A stretch of DNA of 64,000 bases from Faecalibacillus faecis (lineage in GTDB: Bacteria > Bacillota_I > Bacilli_A > Erysipelotrichales > Coprobacillaceae). A model generated the notes under the pieces. The model saw only the letters and a program-made list of their open reading frames with translations. It was not told where the DNA came from and did not search any database. Shown one piece after another: positions 1 through 9,543 of the stretch. The stretch covers positions 62,001 through 126,000 of the forward strand of contig NZ_PYLP01000004.1 in assembly GCF_003024675.1 (NCBI RefSeq). Direction: 5' to 3'. The position numbers were made by a program, and so were the translations under genes. The first letter of the stretch is position 1, and the number at the start of each line of letters is the position of its first letter.

Positions 1-1
1 A

Positions 2-268
2 TTCGGTAAGTATGATTTAAATTTTTTAATTAAATTAAAAGCGCATGATTTTCGTAAGCAAAATATAGATAATATATCAGAAAAACAAATAAGAGATTAT
101 TTGTTTAATATTAAATGGAAATCTCAAAAGAGTCTACCAATGTGTGATGTTATTGATGATGTAATGAATTTACAATTTTCTGAGATTTTTGATTATTTAA
201 GTGTACAAGCAGTTAAAGAAGCAAACACACTCGATTTAAAAGCATTTCAAGAATTCATTTCAAAATAG
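2..268 (+). CDS. Post-transcriptional regulator, ComN-like (5' partial)
   Basis: An open frame enters from the left edge and ends at TAG 266-268, giving 88 residues of a C-terminal part. The visible sequence has the pattern IRDYLFNIKWK, then a stretch ending in IFDYLSVQA, which resembles the small ComN/YrzD post-transcriptional regulator family. In Bacillus the comN, recJ, apt and relA genes lie close together, and the same order is seen here, which supports the call. The start codon is outside the window. The family match is from memory of the motif and the synteny, so it is moderate. Confidence 0.55.
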   Translation, partial: FGKYDLNFLIKLKAHDFRKQNIDNISEKQIRDYLFNIKWKSQKSLPMCDVIDDVMNLQFSEIFDYLSVQAVKEANTLDLKAFQEFISK

Positions 269-302
269 TTGGTAACAACTATTTTTTATTTAAGGAGATT
301 TT

Positions 303-1931
303 ATGAACTGGGATATAAAAGAAGTACATAACTATAATGAATATATGCAAAAGTATTCAATTCATTCTTTACTCGCAAAGATTTTTGCTCAAAGAGAATA
401 TAATGAACAAGATGTTCAAGGACATACCTCAAAAAGATTAATATATCATGATTTTTCATTGTTTTTAGATGCAGACTTAGTTTTAGATCGAATTCAAGAA
501 GCTTTGGAAAATGATGAAAAAATATGCATTTACGGAGATTATGATTGCGATGGAATTTTATCGACAACGATTCTTGTTCAAACCTTTTTAGAATTAGGTA
601 AGAAAGTAGGTTATCATATTCCTAATCGTTTTGAAGATGGTTATGGGTTAAATAAAGAAAGAGTCCGACAAATGTATGAAAAAGGGTATACATTATTAAT
701 TACGGTGGATAATGGAATTAAAGCGTATGAAGCCATTGATTTAGCTAATGAACTTGGCATTGATGTCATTGTTATTGACCATCATGATTATGACGAACTT
801 CCTGATGCCTGTGCTATCATTCACACAAAAATGTCAGCTGATTATCCATTTAAAGAAATATGTGGAGGTTTCTTAGCATATAAATTGGCGAGCAGTTTAC
901 TTGGAAAACATGATAAATATTTATTTTCTTTGGCAGCTATTACGACAATTTCAGATATGATGCCTTTAGTTGATGAAAATAAATCCCTTGTTTCACGTGG
1001 TCTTCAATTTATGAATGAAGAAAAATATTTTCAATTAGAATTGTTGATGGGAGAAAATCAAAAATATAATACAACAACTTTAGGATTTAATATTGCTCCT
1101 AAAATCAATTCATTTGGAAGATTACCAGAACTTGTTAATCCAAATCATTTAGTTAAATATTTTTTAAAGGATGTTGATCAAAAATTTGCGATTCAAATTT
1201 CTCAATATGCTAAAAAAATCAATAGTAAAAGACAATCTCTTACAAATGAACAATACAAAAATATTTTAGAAAATAGCCCAAAAGATGAATTTTTATACAG
1301 CTATAATCAAGAAGTTCATGAAGGAATCGTTGGTTTGATTGCTGGTAAGTATACTCATGAATTTCAACAACCAAGTTTTGTGATGACATATGATGAAAAA
1401 AATGAAGTCTATCGAGGAAGTGCTAGAAGTGTTGAAAGTATTCCTTTAAATCAAATCTTTGATGATTTAAAAGAGCATTTTGTACAATACGGTGGTCATG
1501 CTTTAGCGGGTGGTTTTCAAGTAGCTAAAGATGAAGTTTTAACTTTAAAAGAAGCATTACATACGTATTTAATATCACATGCTTTTTCTGATGAAAAACA
1601 CTTAGAAGGAATTGAGATTGATTTAAATGAATTGACTTTACCAGCAGTAAGAGAATTAGAATTATTAGAACCCTATGGACAATGTAATGAGGAAATGAAA
1701 TTTATTTTAAAAGACATTACCAATTTTACCAGTCGTGTTTTATCTGATGGTAAGCATTTACGTTTTGATATTCCTTTAAATAAAGGAAATTTACAAGCAT
1801 TATATTTTAATTGTTCAAAAGAAATTGAACAATTACAACAAAAAAAGACAATTTCTTTAATTGGAACATTGAAAATCAATAAATATTTAAATACAGAATC
1901 AATAAATATGATTATTGAAGATATGAAATAG
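303..1931 (+). CDS. recJ: Single-stranded-DNA-specific exonuclease RecJ
   Basis: Degrades single-stranded DNA 5' to 3' in recombination and mismatch or base excision repair in the cytoplasm. The 542-residue protein has the DHH-family motifs in order: YGDYDCDG near residue 77, TVDNG near 134, DHH at 159-161, and the DHHA1 motif GGHALAGGF near 397. The OB-like C-terminal part follows. The length is close to E. coli RecJ (577) and shorter than the Bacillus form, which has an extra C-terminal domain. The start ATG at 303 has the ribosome site AAGGAG about 6 bases upstream. The gene directly follows the comN-like gene and precedes apt, a common Firmicute order. Confidence 0.93.
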   Translation: MNWDIKEVHNYNEYMQKYSIHSLLAKIFAQREYNEQDVQGHTSKRLIYHDFSLFLDADLVLDRIQEALENDEKICIYGDYDCDGILSTTILVQTFLELGKKVGYHIPNRFEDGYGLNKERVRQMYEKGYTLLITVDNGIKAYEAIDLANELGIDVIVIDHHDYDELPDACAIIHTKMSADYPFKEICGGFLAYKLASSLLGKHDKYLFSLAAITTISDMMPLVDENKSLVSRGLQFMNEEKYFQLELLMGENQKYNTTTLGFNIAPKINSFGRLPELVNPNHLVKYFLKDVDQKFAIQISQYAKKINSKRQSLTNEQYKNILENSPKDEFLYSYNQEVHEGIVGLIAGKYTHEFQQPSFVMTYDEKNEVYRGSARSVESIPLNQIFDDLKEHFVQYGGHALAGGFQVAKDEVLTLKEALHTYLISHAFSDEKHLEGIEIDLNELTLPAVRELELLEPYGQCNEEMKFILKDITNFTSRVLSDGKHLRFDIPLNKGNLQALYFNCSKEIEQLQQKKTISLIGTLKINKYLNTESINMIIEDMK

Positions 1932-1960
1932 TTTCATTGATTCTAAAACTTTGATATAAT
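1932..1960 (+). promoter_or_regulatory. Probable apt promoter
   Basis: A perfect -10 box TATAAT lies at 1955-1960, 21 bases before the apt start and just after the recJ stop. The -35 candidate TTTCAT 17 bases upstream is weak, so the call rests on the -10 box and its position. Confidence 0.45.
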
Positions 1961-1981
1961 AGAAATAGGAGGCGTACATAA

Positions 1982-2500
1982 ATGGACTTTAAAAAATATA
2001 TTGCTGACATCAAAGATTTCCCAGAAGAAGGAATTATCTTTAGAGATGTTACACCTTTATTAAAAGACAATGAAGCTTATAAAGAAACAATTGATACTTT
2101 TGCAAAATGGGCTGAAGGATTGGAAGTCAACGTTGATGTTGTTGCTGGTCCAGAAGCCAGAGGTTTCTTATTTGGATGTCCTGTTGCTTATAAAATCAAT
2201 GCAGGATTTGTCCCTGTAAGAAAGCCAGGAAAATTACCAAGAGAAACTGTTTCAGCAAGTTATGCTTTAGAATATGGAACAAATGAAGTACATATTCACG
2301 CGGATAGTATTAAACCAGGTGAAAATGTTATTATCGTGGATGATTTACTTGCTACAGGTGGGACAGTAGAAGCAACAATTCAACTTGTTGAAAAACTTGG
2401 TGGTAAAGTTGTAGGAATTGCTTTTTTAATTGAACTTGAAGCTTTAAAAGGAAGAGAAAGATTAAAAGACTACAACGTTTATTCAATGTTAACTTATTAA
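1982..2500 (+). CDS. apt: Adenine phosphoribosyltransferase
   Basis: Salvages adenine to AMP using PRPP. The 172-residue length is standard for Apt. The PRPP-binding loop [13 protein letters not shown] is at about residues 117-129, and the N-terminal [20 protein letters not shown] region is typical of the family. The ribosome site AGGAGG is 9 bases before ATG 1982. It lies between recJ and rel, and a hairpin follows its stop, so it may be a single-gene transcript that partly reads through into rel. Confidence 0.97.
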   Translation: MDFKKYIADIKDFPEEGIIFRDVTPLLKDNEAYKETIDTFAKWAEGLEVNVDVVAGPEARGFLFGCPVAYKINAGFVPVRKPGKLPRETVSASYALEYGTNEVHIHADSIKPGENVIIVDDLLATGGTVEATIQLVEKLGGKVVGIAFLIELEALKGRERLKDYNVYSMLTY

Positions 2501-2526
2501 ATAAAAGAGAGGAAACTCTCTTTTAT
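2501..2526 (+). terminator. Hairpin between apt and rel
   Basis: A perfect 11-bp stem, ATAAAAGAGAG paired with CTCTCTTTTAT, closes a GAAA tetraloop. The short T run is inside the stem, so it may attenuate rather than fully stop transcription into rel. Confidence 0.6.
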
Positions 2527-2545
2527 CATATGAGGGGGTTATAAT

Positions 2546-4774
2546 ATGAAAGAATTTAAAAAAGCCGGAGATAAAGTCACAATTGAAGATGTTTATGAAT
2601 CATGTAGACACTATATTACTAATGAAGATGATATGAAACTTATAAAAAAAGCATATGATTATATCATGGTTAAACATGAAGGGCAAAAGCGTAAAAGTGG
2701 GGAACCTTATACCATTCATTTGATTTGGGTTGCTTATATTTTATCTACTTTACAAACGGGTCCACTTACAATTACAGCGGGTCTTTTACATGATGTCATG
2801 GAAGATTGCGATGTGTCACGCGAAGAAATGGTCCAAGAATTTGGTGAAGAAGTGACAACTCTTGTTGAAGGAGTTACTAAGATTTCTAAGATGCCATTTA
2901 AAGATGAAGCGGATGTTTATGCGGAAAATCACCGTAAAATCTATATTGCCATGGCAAAAGATATTCGTGTTATTTTGATTAAATTTGCTGATCGTTTACA
3001 CAATATGCGTACATTACAATTCATGCCCCCAGAAAAACAAAAACGTATTTCTCGTGAAACATTAGAAGTCTATACACCAATTGCGCATCGTTTAGGGTTA
3101 AGTGATATTAAAACAGAATTGGAAGATCTTTCATTATCTTATTTGGATCCCATTGCTTATCATGATATTGCTCGACTTCTTCAAACAAAACAAGATGAAC
3201 GTAAAGAATCTGTGGCGAAAATGATGGAAGAAGTTGAAAATCTATTAAAAGAAAATCATTATCAATATCGTATTTTAGGTCGAGCAAAATCTATTTATAG
3301 TATCTATAAAAAAATGTTTAAAAAACACAAACGTTTTGATGAACTTTATGATCTTTATGCACTTCGTATTATTTTACAAGATAAATTAGATTGTTATAGT
3401 GTTTTAGGTTTGATTCATGATCATTATCGACCAATTCCAGGACGTTTTAAAGATTATATTGCTATGCCAAAACCAAATATGTATCAATCACTCCATACTT
3501 CTGTTATTGGTGAAGATGGAAATACTTTTGAAATCCAAATTCGTACAGAAGAAATGGATGAACTTGCTGAACTTGGTGTTGCAGCTCATTGGCGTTATAA
3601 AGAAGGAAAAGGTTACTCAGCAAAGGATGAACAAAAAGAAATTGGCGAAAAACTTCAATGGTTGAGAGAATTTATTTCTTTATCAGATGATATTAAAGAC
3701 GGCGATGCCAAAGAATATTATGATTCAATATCTCGTGATATTTTTGAAGCAAATGTTTATGTTTTAACACCACAAGGAAAAATCGTTGAACTTCCTAATG
3801 GTTCAACACCGGTCGATTTTGCTTACCGCATTCATACAGAAGTAGGGCACCATACAGTTGGTGCGATTGTTAATAATGTTATGGTACCTATTGATACAAA
3901 ATTAAATACAGGGGATGTTTGTGAAATCAAAACCAACAAACAATCTGCTGGACCAAGTGAAGATTGGTTAAAATTTGTAAGAACAGCAGGGGCTCGTAAT
4001 AAAATTCGTACTTTCCTTGCTAAAAAAGAAGCTGAGACAAAGAAAGATACAATTGAAGATGGTAAAAAAATCTTAAAAGATGAAATCAAAAAACGTGGCC
4101 TTGATGAAAAGAAATTTTTGGATCCAGAAACTTATAAAACGTATTTAGGGGCTTTCGGGGCAAGAAATTTAGATGATATCCTTTATTTCATTGGAAAGAA
4201 AACTCTTTCAGTAGCGACACTTTTAGAAAAAGTAAATCCTAAAAAAGCAGGATTCTTTGATAATTTATCTAAAATCTTACAAAGAAATAATGAACAAAGA
4301 GAAAAATTGGAAAAAACAACATCAAATAACGGTGTTGTCGTTAAAGGTGTTTCAGGATTAAAAATTCAATTATCTAAATGCTGTAATCCAATTCCAGGAG
4401 ATAAAATTACTGGTTATGTTTCACAAGGACAAGGAATCAAAGTCCATCGTGTAGATTGTCCAAATATTAAACAAAAGGAAATTCAAAATCGTTTAATTGA
4501 TGTTTATTGGGATTTTGCATCACTTTCTAATTTGAAATTTGATGCTGACTTACAAATTGATGGTTTAGATCGTACAAATTTATTAAATGATATTATTACG
4601 GTTTTAGGGCAAATGAAAATCAATATTTTGAATATTCATGCCGATGCTTCTGATGATGGAAAAGCCTTGATTAAATTAAAAATAGGAGTAGATGATGCCG
4701 AACATTTAAATCGTGCAATTGCTAATTTAGAACGTATTCAAGGAATCTATGAAATTAAAAGAGTTATTCATTAG
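2546..4774 (+). CDS. rel: Bifunctional (p)ppGpp synthetase/hydrolase Rel
   Basis: Makes and degrades the stringent-response alarmone (p)ppGpp. The 742-residue protein has the long RSH layout: N-terminal HD hydrolase with HDVMED near residue 82, synthetase domain with the RFKDYIAMPKPN loop near 299, a TGS domain at about 390-450, the conserved CCNPIPGD cysteine motif, and a C-terminal ACT domain. The HD motif is intact, so both activities are expected. The ATG at 2546 follows a purine-rich GAGGGGG site. It is the third gene of the recJ-apt-rel cluster and is followed by a strong terminator. Confidence 0.96.
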   Translation: MKEFKKAGDKVTIEDVYESCRHYITNEDDMKLIKKAYDYIMVKHEGQKRKSGEPYTIHLIWVAYILSTLQTGPLTITAGLLHDVMEDCDVSREEMVQEFGEEVTTLVEGVTKISKMPFKDEADVYAENHRKIYIAMAKDIRVILIKFADRLHNMRTLQFMPPEKQKRISRETLEVYTPIAHRLGLSDIKTELEDLSLSYLDPIAYHDIARLLQTKQDERKESVAKMMEEVENLLKENHYQYRILGRAKSIYSIYKKMFKKHKRFDELYDLYALRIILQDKLDCYSVLGLIHDHYRPIPGRFKDYIAMPKPNMYQSLHTSVIGEDGNTFEIQIRTEEMDELAELGVAAHWRYKEGKGYSAKDEQKEIGEKLQWLREFISLSDDIKDGDAKEYYDSISRDIFEANVYVLTPQGKIVELPNGSTPVDFAYRIHTEVGHHTVGAIVNNVMVPIDTKLNTGDVCEIKTNKQSAGPSEDWLKFVRTAGARNKIRTFLAKKEAETKKDTIEDGKKILKDEIKKRGLDEKKFLDPETYKTYLGAFGARNLDDILYFIGKKTLSVATLLEKVNPKKAGFFDNLSKILQRNNEQREKLEKTTSNNGVVVKGVSGLKIQLSKCCNPIPGDKITGYVSQGQGIKVHRVDCPNIKQKEIQNRLIDVYWDFASLSNLKFDADLQIDGLDRTNLLNDIITVLGQMKINILNIHADASDDGKALIKLKIGVDDAEHLNRAIANLERIQGIYEIKRVIH

Positions 4775-4806
4775 AATTATAGTTTCAAACTATAATTCTT
4801 TTTTTT
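4773..4806 (+). terminator. Rho-independent terminator of rel
   Basis: A 13-bp perfect inverted repeat (AGAATTATAGTTT and its complement) overlaps the rel stop codon and runs directly into eight or more T residues. Confidence 0.9.
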
Positions 4807-4860
4807 GAAGAAAAACTATAAAAGACGAAAAAATTTAAGAGTCCGTAATACAATAAACAA

Positions 4861-5045
4861 GTTGTTGATGGTTTTAAAGAAGAAACAAAGAGAATATTTT
4901 CTAAAGGAAATGGTAGAAATTTAAAAAATATTTCTTTTGGTTTATTGATGACATTATTACTAAGATAGTTATTTGCTTTATTTGTTTTAGGGGTGCTTAT
5001 TTTTGTAGAAACCATTTATTATTTATCAATAATCTATTTATACAT
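4861..5045 (+). pseudogene. Possible remnant of a small membrane protein gene
   Basis: No intact gene is present between rel and asnA. One forward frame reads VVDGFKEETKRIFSKGNG, then a hydrophobic stretch GLLMTLLLR, a TAG stop, and a second hydrophobic stretch LFALFVLGVLIFVETIYYL. Two membrane-like segments broken by a stop suggest a decayed membrane protein. The signal is weak and could be chance in AT-rich DNA. Confidence 0.25.
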
Positions 5046-5046
5046 A

Positions 5047-5077
5047 AAAAAAATCTATCGCTTAGATAGATTTTTTT
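5047..5077. terminator. Terminator of asnA (works on both strands)
   Basis: Stem AAATCTATC / GATAGATTT with a 5-base loop, flanked by A7 on one side and T7 on the other. It sits at the 3' end of the minus-strand asnA gene and could also stop transcripts arriving from rel. Confidence 0.85.
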
Positions 5078-6083
5078 ATAATAAATGAATATTATTGTTT
5101 TCACATTCATCAATCATTTCTTGTGGCCAAATACTTGCTTGAACTTCACCGATATGAGCACGGTTTAAAAGTAACATACAAAGTCTTGATTGACCAATAC
5201 CGCCACCGATTGTGTAAGGTAATTCTTTATTGATGATAGCTCGATGATATGGAAGATTTAAACGATCTTCACAGTTTTCTTTTTTGAGTTGTTCTACTAA
5301 AGAATCTTCATCCACACGGATACCCATTGATGAGATTTCTAAGGCACATTGTAATGGTTCGTACCAGAATAACAAGTCACCATTTAGTTTCCAATCATCA
5401 TAGTCTGGTGCACGTCCATCATGTTTTTGCCCGCTTTGTAAAACATTACCGATTTGCATAACAAAGACACACCCGAATTCTTTACAAATTTTATTTTCTC
5501 TTTCTTTAGCTGTTAAATCAGGATATTGATTTTCTAATTCTTGTGCAGTAATGAAATGGACACGATCTGGTAAACGATTAACAACATGAGGGTATTTATA
5601 CCAAACTTCATGTTCCATATGTTTAATGACTTTAAAAATCTTTTTAACATGATTTTTTAATGTTGTAATATTGCGATCTTCTTTTTCGATGACACGTTCC
5701 CAATCCCATTGATCAACATAGTAAGAATGTAGGTTATCAACTTCTTCATCTTTTCTAATAGCGTTCATATTTGTATAAAGTCCTTCACGAACACCGAAAC
5801 CATATTTTTTAAGTGCCATTCTTTTCCATTTAGCAAGAGAATGAACGACTTCGATATCATCATTTTCAAAACAATTAATTTGAAAAGAAACAGGTTTTTC
5901 AACACCGTTTAAGTTGTCATTTAAACCACTGCTTTTTTTTACAAAAAGAGGTGCTGAAATTCTTTCTAACATTAAAGCTCTTCCAAATTCTTTTTGAAAT
6001 GTATCTCTTATGTATTTAATTGCTTCTTGTGTTTGTCTTAAAGATAACACAGGATCATAGTTTTCTGGAATAATGAGATTCAT
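5076..6083 (-). CDS. asnA: Aspartate--ammonia ligase AsnA
   Basis: Makes asparagine from aspartate and ammonia with ATP. The 335-residue length and the class II aminoacyl-tRNA-synthetase-like core fit AsnA. The C-terminal motif [14 protein letters not shown], followed by [12 protein letters not shown], is diagnostic. The start ATG has an AAGGGGGA ribosome site. It is transcribed away from proB, and the two amino-acid genes share a 167-bp intergenic space. Confidence 0.95.
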   Translation of the reverse strand: MNLIIPENYDPVLSLRQTQEAIKYIRDTFQKEFGRALMLERISAPLFVKKSSGLNDNLNGVEKPVSFQINCFENDDIEVVHSLAKWKRMALKKYGFGVREGLYTNMNAIRKDEEVDNLHSYYVDQWDWERVIEKEDRNITTLKNHVKKIFKVIKHMEHEVWYKYPHVVNRLPDRVHFITAQELENQYPDLTAKERENKICKEFGCVFVMQIGNVLQSGQKHDGRAPDYDDWKLNGDLLFWYEPLQCALEISSMGIRVDEDSLVEQLKKENCEDRLNLPYHRAIINKELPYTIGGGIGQSRLCMLLLNRAHIGEVQASIWPQEMIDECENNNIHLL

Positions 6084-6194
6084 TTTAATTTTCCCCCTTA
6101 ATAATATGTTCTATTTTATCATTTATCTAGATATATGAAAGATAATAATAAAAAATTATAATAGATATAAAAGTGTTTCAAATGTATTCACTTG

Positions 6195-6223
6195 TTGTCA
6201 ATTTTCTTTCTTTTCTGTATAAT
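6195..6223 (+). promoter_or_regulatory. proBA promoter
   Basis: TTGTCA (6195-6200) and TATAAT (6218-6223) are separated by exactly 17 bases and lie just upstream of proB. No feedback element such as a T-box is visible in the short leader. Confidence 0.7.
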
Positions 6224-6250
6224 AAGAAAAAATGAAAAGTAGGTGTAAAC

Positions 6251-7372
6251 ATGAGAAATTTAGAACATGTCAAACATGTTATTATAAAAATTGGTTCGAC
6301 TTCTTTGTGTAATGAAGATGGACAGTTGGACAAAGAAAGAATTTTAAAACTCATCCAACAAATAGCCGTTTTAAAACGAAAAGGGTTAAAAGTAACACTT
6401 GTTTCATCAGGGGCGATTTCTTCAGGAATGGGTGTTTTAAATTTAAGTGAAAAACCCAATGAAATTTCTAAAAAACAGGCACTTGCGGCTATTGGACAAG
6501 CACATTTAATGCAAATTTATGAAGATTTATTTTCATTGTTCCATTTAAAATGTGCACAGATTTTATTAAATCATGATGATTTTGATCATCGTAAACGTTT
6601 GATGAATTTGAGTTATGCTTTATCTTCCATTTTAGATTATGATGTGATTCCGATTATTAATGAAAATGATACATTGGCAGTAGACGAAATTAAAGTGGGG
6701 GATAATGATACGTTATCAGCATTACTTTTACCAATTGTAGATGCTCAATTACTTGTTTTAGTTTCAGATATTGATGGGCTTTATGATGATAATCCTCATA
6801 CGAATCCAATGGCAAAATTATTAAGTGATATTGAACTTGTGGATGATGAAATTATGAATTATGCTAAGGATTCAAGTAGTCAATTTGGTACAGGTGGTAT
6901 GGTAACAAAACTTCGTGCCGCTAAAATCGTCAATGATTATGGTGGAGATATGGCTATTGTAAATGGGAATAATGAAACAGCTCTTATTGATTTGTTAGAA
7001 GGTAAACAAATTGGTACGTATTTTAGTGGAAAAGCAGGGCGTACTTTAAGTGCTAGAGATCATTGGATCATGTATCGAAGCTCTCCTAAAGGAAAAGTTA
7101 TTGTTGATGATGGAGCCTGCGAAGCTTTAAAAACACATACAAGTTTACTTCCTAAAGGGATTAAAGAAGTAGAGGGTTCTTTTATGCAAGGAAGTGTAAT
7201 AGATGTTCTTTCTTTTAAAGGACAATTGATTGCTAGAGGAATTACTAATTATTCAAGTGATGAGTTAAAATTGATTAAAGATCATCATAGTAATGAAATA
7301 GAAAGTATTTTACATTATAAAGATTATGATGAAGTGATTCATGCAGATAATCTTGTCATTAATAAGGGGTGA
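6251..7372 (+). CDS. proB: Glutamate 5-kinase
   Basis: Phosphorylates glutamate, the first step of proline synthesis. The 373-residue protein has the amino-acid kinase core (IIKIGSTSLCNEDG at the start, VSSGAISSGM near residue 55, INENDTLAVDE near 136, FGTGGMVTKLRAAK near 215) and a C-terminal PUA domain. It overlaps proA at the stop codon, so the two are translated as an operon. The ribosome site AGTAGGTG is modest. Confidence 0.95.
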   Translation: MRNLEHVKHVIIKIGSTSLCNEDGQLDKERILKLIQQIAVLKRKGLKVTLVSSGAISSGMGVLNLSEKPNEISKKQALAAIGQAHLMQIYEDLFSLFHLKCAQILLNHDDFDHRKRLMNLSYALSSILDYDVIPIINENDTLAVDEIKVGDNDTLSALLLPIVDAQLLVLVSDIDGLYDDNPHTNPMAKLLSDIELVDDEIMNYAKDSSSQFGTGGMVTKLRAAKIVNDYGGDMAIVNGNNETALIDLLEGKQIGTYFSGKAGRTLSARDHWIMYRSSPKGKVIVDDGACEALKTHTSLLPKGIKEVEGSFMQGSVIDVLSFKGQLIARGITNYSSDELKLIKDHHSNEIESILHYKDYDEVIHADNLVINKG

Positions 7373-7377
7373 AAATC

Positions 7378-8625
7378 ATGATTAAAGAACAACTTAAAGA
7401 AGCAAAAAAAGCCTGTCGTTCTATGCAAAATATAAAACCAGAAATAAAAAATAAAGCTTTAAGAAGTATTTCAGAGGCTTTAATTCAAAAAAGTGAACTG
7501 ATTATAGAAGAAAATCAAAAGGACATTGTTGAAGCTGAAAATAATGGGATTAAAGAATCAATGATTGATCGTTTGTTGTTGAATAAAGAACGTATAGAAG
7601 CGATGGCACAAGATATTTTAAAAGTGATTGATTTACAAGATCCTATTGGAACTCTTGTAAGAGAAATTAAAAGACCAAACGGTTTAGTAATTCAACAAAT
7701 CAGAATTCCTTTAGGTGTGATTGGAGTTATTTATGAATCAAGACCTAATGTCACCGTAGATATTGCCAGTTTATGTATTAAAACCAATAATGTTTGTGTT
7801 TTAAAAGGCGGTAAAGAAGCTATTCATTCAAATCGTATCTTGGTTCAAATTATTAACGAAGCCATTAAAGATCTTTTACCAACACATGCTGTTACGCTTA
7901 TTGAAACAAAACATCGAGAAGAAACGTTTGATTTAATTCAAGCACATGACTATGTAGATGTCATTATTCCACGAGGAAGTGCGGGACTTATTCAATATGT
8001 TGTAAAAAATGCGACTGTTCCAGTAATTGAAACAGGAGCAGGAATTTGTCATCTTTACGTTGATCAAGAAGCCAATCTTGATATGGCTTTAGAAATTGCG
8101 AAAAATGCAAAAATTCAAAGACCATCGGTATGCAATGCAATCGAAACGATTCTTGTTCATCAAAAAGTAGCTCAAGAATTTTTACCAAAGCTTCAAGAAA
8201 CCTTTAAAAATGTACAAATTTATGGTGATAAAAAAACAAGAAGAATCATTGATTGTTTAGAAGCTACTGAAAAAAATTATGCTACGGAATATGATGATTA
8301 TATTTGCAATGTTAAAGTTGTAGAAGATATGGAAGAGGCTATTGAACATATTTATACTTATTCAACAAAGCATTCAGAATCCATTGTTACCGAAAATAAA
8401 GAAACAGCAAAATATTTTATGGAATCTTTAGATTCAGCTTGCGTTTATCATAACGCATCTACACGTTTTAGTGATGGGGGAGAATTTGGTTTTGGTGCAG
8501 AAGTGGGTATTTCAACGCAAAAACTTCATGCCAGAGGACCACTTGGTCTGCAAGAAATTACTTCTACAAAATATATGATTTATGGAAAAGGACAAGTAAG
8601 GTGCCACAGCCCGGTAAGGCGATAA
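7378..8625 (+). CDS. proA: Gamma-glutamyl phosphate reductase with a replaced C-terminus
   Basis: Reduces glutamyl 5-phosphate to the semialdehyde, the second proline step. The aldehyde-dehydrogenase fold is clear, with IPRGSAGLIQYVV and the catalytic-cysteine region QRPSVCNAIETIL. I chose ATG 7378 because AAGGGG lies 8 bases before it; an in-frame GTG at 7369 is less likely. Normal family members end shortly after YMIYGKGQVR. Here the frame continues through CHSPVRR into GC-rich foreign DNA before stopping, so a mobile element has replaced the last codons. The added tail is short and far from the active site, so the enzyme is probably still functional. Confidence 0.93.
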   Translation: MIKEQLKEAKKACRSMQNIKPEIKNKALRSISEALIQKSELIIEENQKDIVEAENNGIKESMIDRLLLNKERIEAMAQDILKVIDLQDPIGTLVREIKRPNGLVIQQIRIPLGVIGVIYESRPNVTVDIASLCIKTNNVCVLKGGKEAIHSNRILVQIINEAIKDLLPTHAVTLIETKHREETFDLIQAHDYVDVIIPRGSAGLIQYVVKNATVPVIETGAGICHLYVDQEANLDMALEIAKNAKIQRPSVCNAIETILVHQKVAQEFLPKLQETFKNVQIYGDKKTRRIIDCLEATEKNYATEYDDYICNVKVVEDMEEAIEHIYTYSTKHSESIVTENKETAKYFMESLDSACVYHNASTRFSDGGEFGFGAEVGISTQKLHARGPLGLQEITSTKYMIYGKGQVRCHSPVRR

Positions 8626-8663
8626 TTTCAAAACACTGAAAAATGGCATTTGCAAAGGCGAGC

Positions 8664-8698
8664 AATAAGGCTCCGACTCAAAAGGTCGGAGCCTTATT
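8664..8698. other. Perfect 14-bp inverted repeat near the left element end
   Basis: AATAAGGCTCCGAC pairs perfectly with its complement across a 7-base loop. No T run follows on either strand, so it may be a recombinase or regulator site or a weak terminator. Part of it, TAAGGCTCC, recurs at 24086-24094 near the right end. Confidence 0.5.
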
Positions 8699-8779
8699 GT
8701 TATCTATACATAATATAATCGCATCTTTGAATTTCTGCACCTGTATAAGTATAATGAAAGTATCAGGAGGTGTCAGACA

Positions 8780-8959
8780 ATGAAGGAACACAAATATCAT
8801 ATCTACCTGACCAATCAGGAGCGGTCAGAGATTATAGAGTCCCTAATTGATTTCAAAAACCTCTGTATGCAGCAAGGAAAATATACCGATGCCGTTGATG
8901 AGGTGTTGGTAAAGGTAATCCGTGCAAAAAAGAAGAAACTCAAAGTTGTCTACATCTAA
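8780..8959 (+). CDS. Small mobile-element protein, 59 aa, too short for routine calling
   Basis: The frame starts at ATG 8780 after AGGAGG and encodes MKEHKYHIYLTNQE..., ending in a basic AKKKKLKVVYI tail. The same kind of small protein is commonly seen in clostridial conjugative transposons, but I know no assigned function. The acidic and helical body with a basic end suggests a small DNA-associated or regulatory protein. A strong hairpin follows 9 bases after its stop. Confidence 0.7.
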   Translation: MKEHKYHIYLTNQERSEIIESLIDFKNLCMQQGKYTDAVDEVLVKVIRAKKKKLKVVYI

Positions 8960-8968
8960 ACATAGCTT

Positions 8969-9007
8969 GGGCTGCTTATTCCCCGCTTGGGGATGAGCAG
9001 CCCTTTT
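8969..9007 (+). terminator. Terminator after the 59-aa gene
   Basis: GGGCTGCT pairs with AGCAGCCC, with an inner CCCC/GGGG stem, followed by four T residues. Confidence 0.8.
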
Positions 9008-9101
9008 CCTATTATATATATCCTTAAACCCTGTGCCGCTTTTCCGCTTTCGGAAAGGTGGCTTTTTTGTTTCAGAGGGTCACGAAAAAATTTTTTCAAC
9101 T

Positions 9102-9197
9102 TTTTTGAAAAACACCCTGCCAAAACCCACCCCTTATTCAGAGTATGTGAAGGGGTTAATTCCTGACTCCGTACAGGAGCCGCTTCGTGATCCTTGA
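9102..9197 (+). pseudogene. 3' remnant of a sigma-like gene (second copy)
   Basis: This frame reads FLKNTLPK then PYSEYVKG and stops at 9195-9197. The first 60 bp nearly match the end of the sigma-like gene at 21,390-21,448, including the bases beyond its stop. Only this tail is left here, so an earlier gene copy was lost by deletion. Confidence 0.55.
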
Positions 9198-9543
9198 AAA
9201 CTGAATATACAGGCACTTGGGACATTATTTCTGATGATAGCCCGAAGATAGGTACGCCGTGACTTCTCCTTTTCGGAGTATGAGCGAGAACCCCTGATCT
9301 GAAATTCGGTTTGCCACCGGAACGGCGATGACAGTCAGAATGATAATGATACTTCTCTACGGAGCTGGCGGAGTACCCGGCAGAGGTGAGATTCCTATGA
9401 ACACGGTGCAGCACACCGTGACTCAAGTGTTTCCCGTAAGGCGAAAGCCACCGCAGGGGGCGTTGAGAACAAATACTGCGGACATATACATAGCTGTTTT
9501 CAAAAGCAGTTATGAAATCCACAAAGAAGGAGGAAAAAGCTAA
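9198..9543 (+). other. Non-coding leader upstream of parA
   Basis: No convincing gene is present in these 346 bases. A clear hairpin CACGGTG/CACCGTG lies at 9402-9420, and GAAGGAGG (9526-9533) provides a strong ribosome site for parA. The stretch could hold partition sites or a transfer origin, but I see no direct iterons that prove either. Confidence 0.4.

Noticed and set aside
4807-5045. Small intact membrane gene between rel and asnA
   Set aside because: A TAG breaks the only plausible frame and no start with a ribosome site was found; listed as a weak remnant only.
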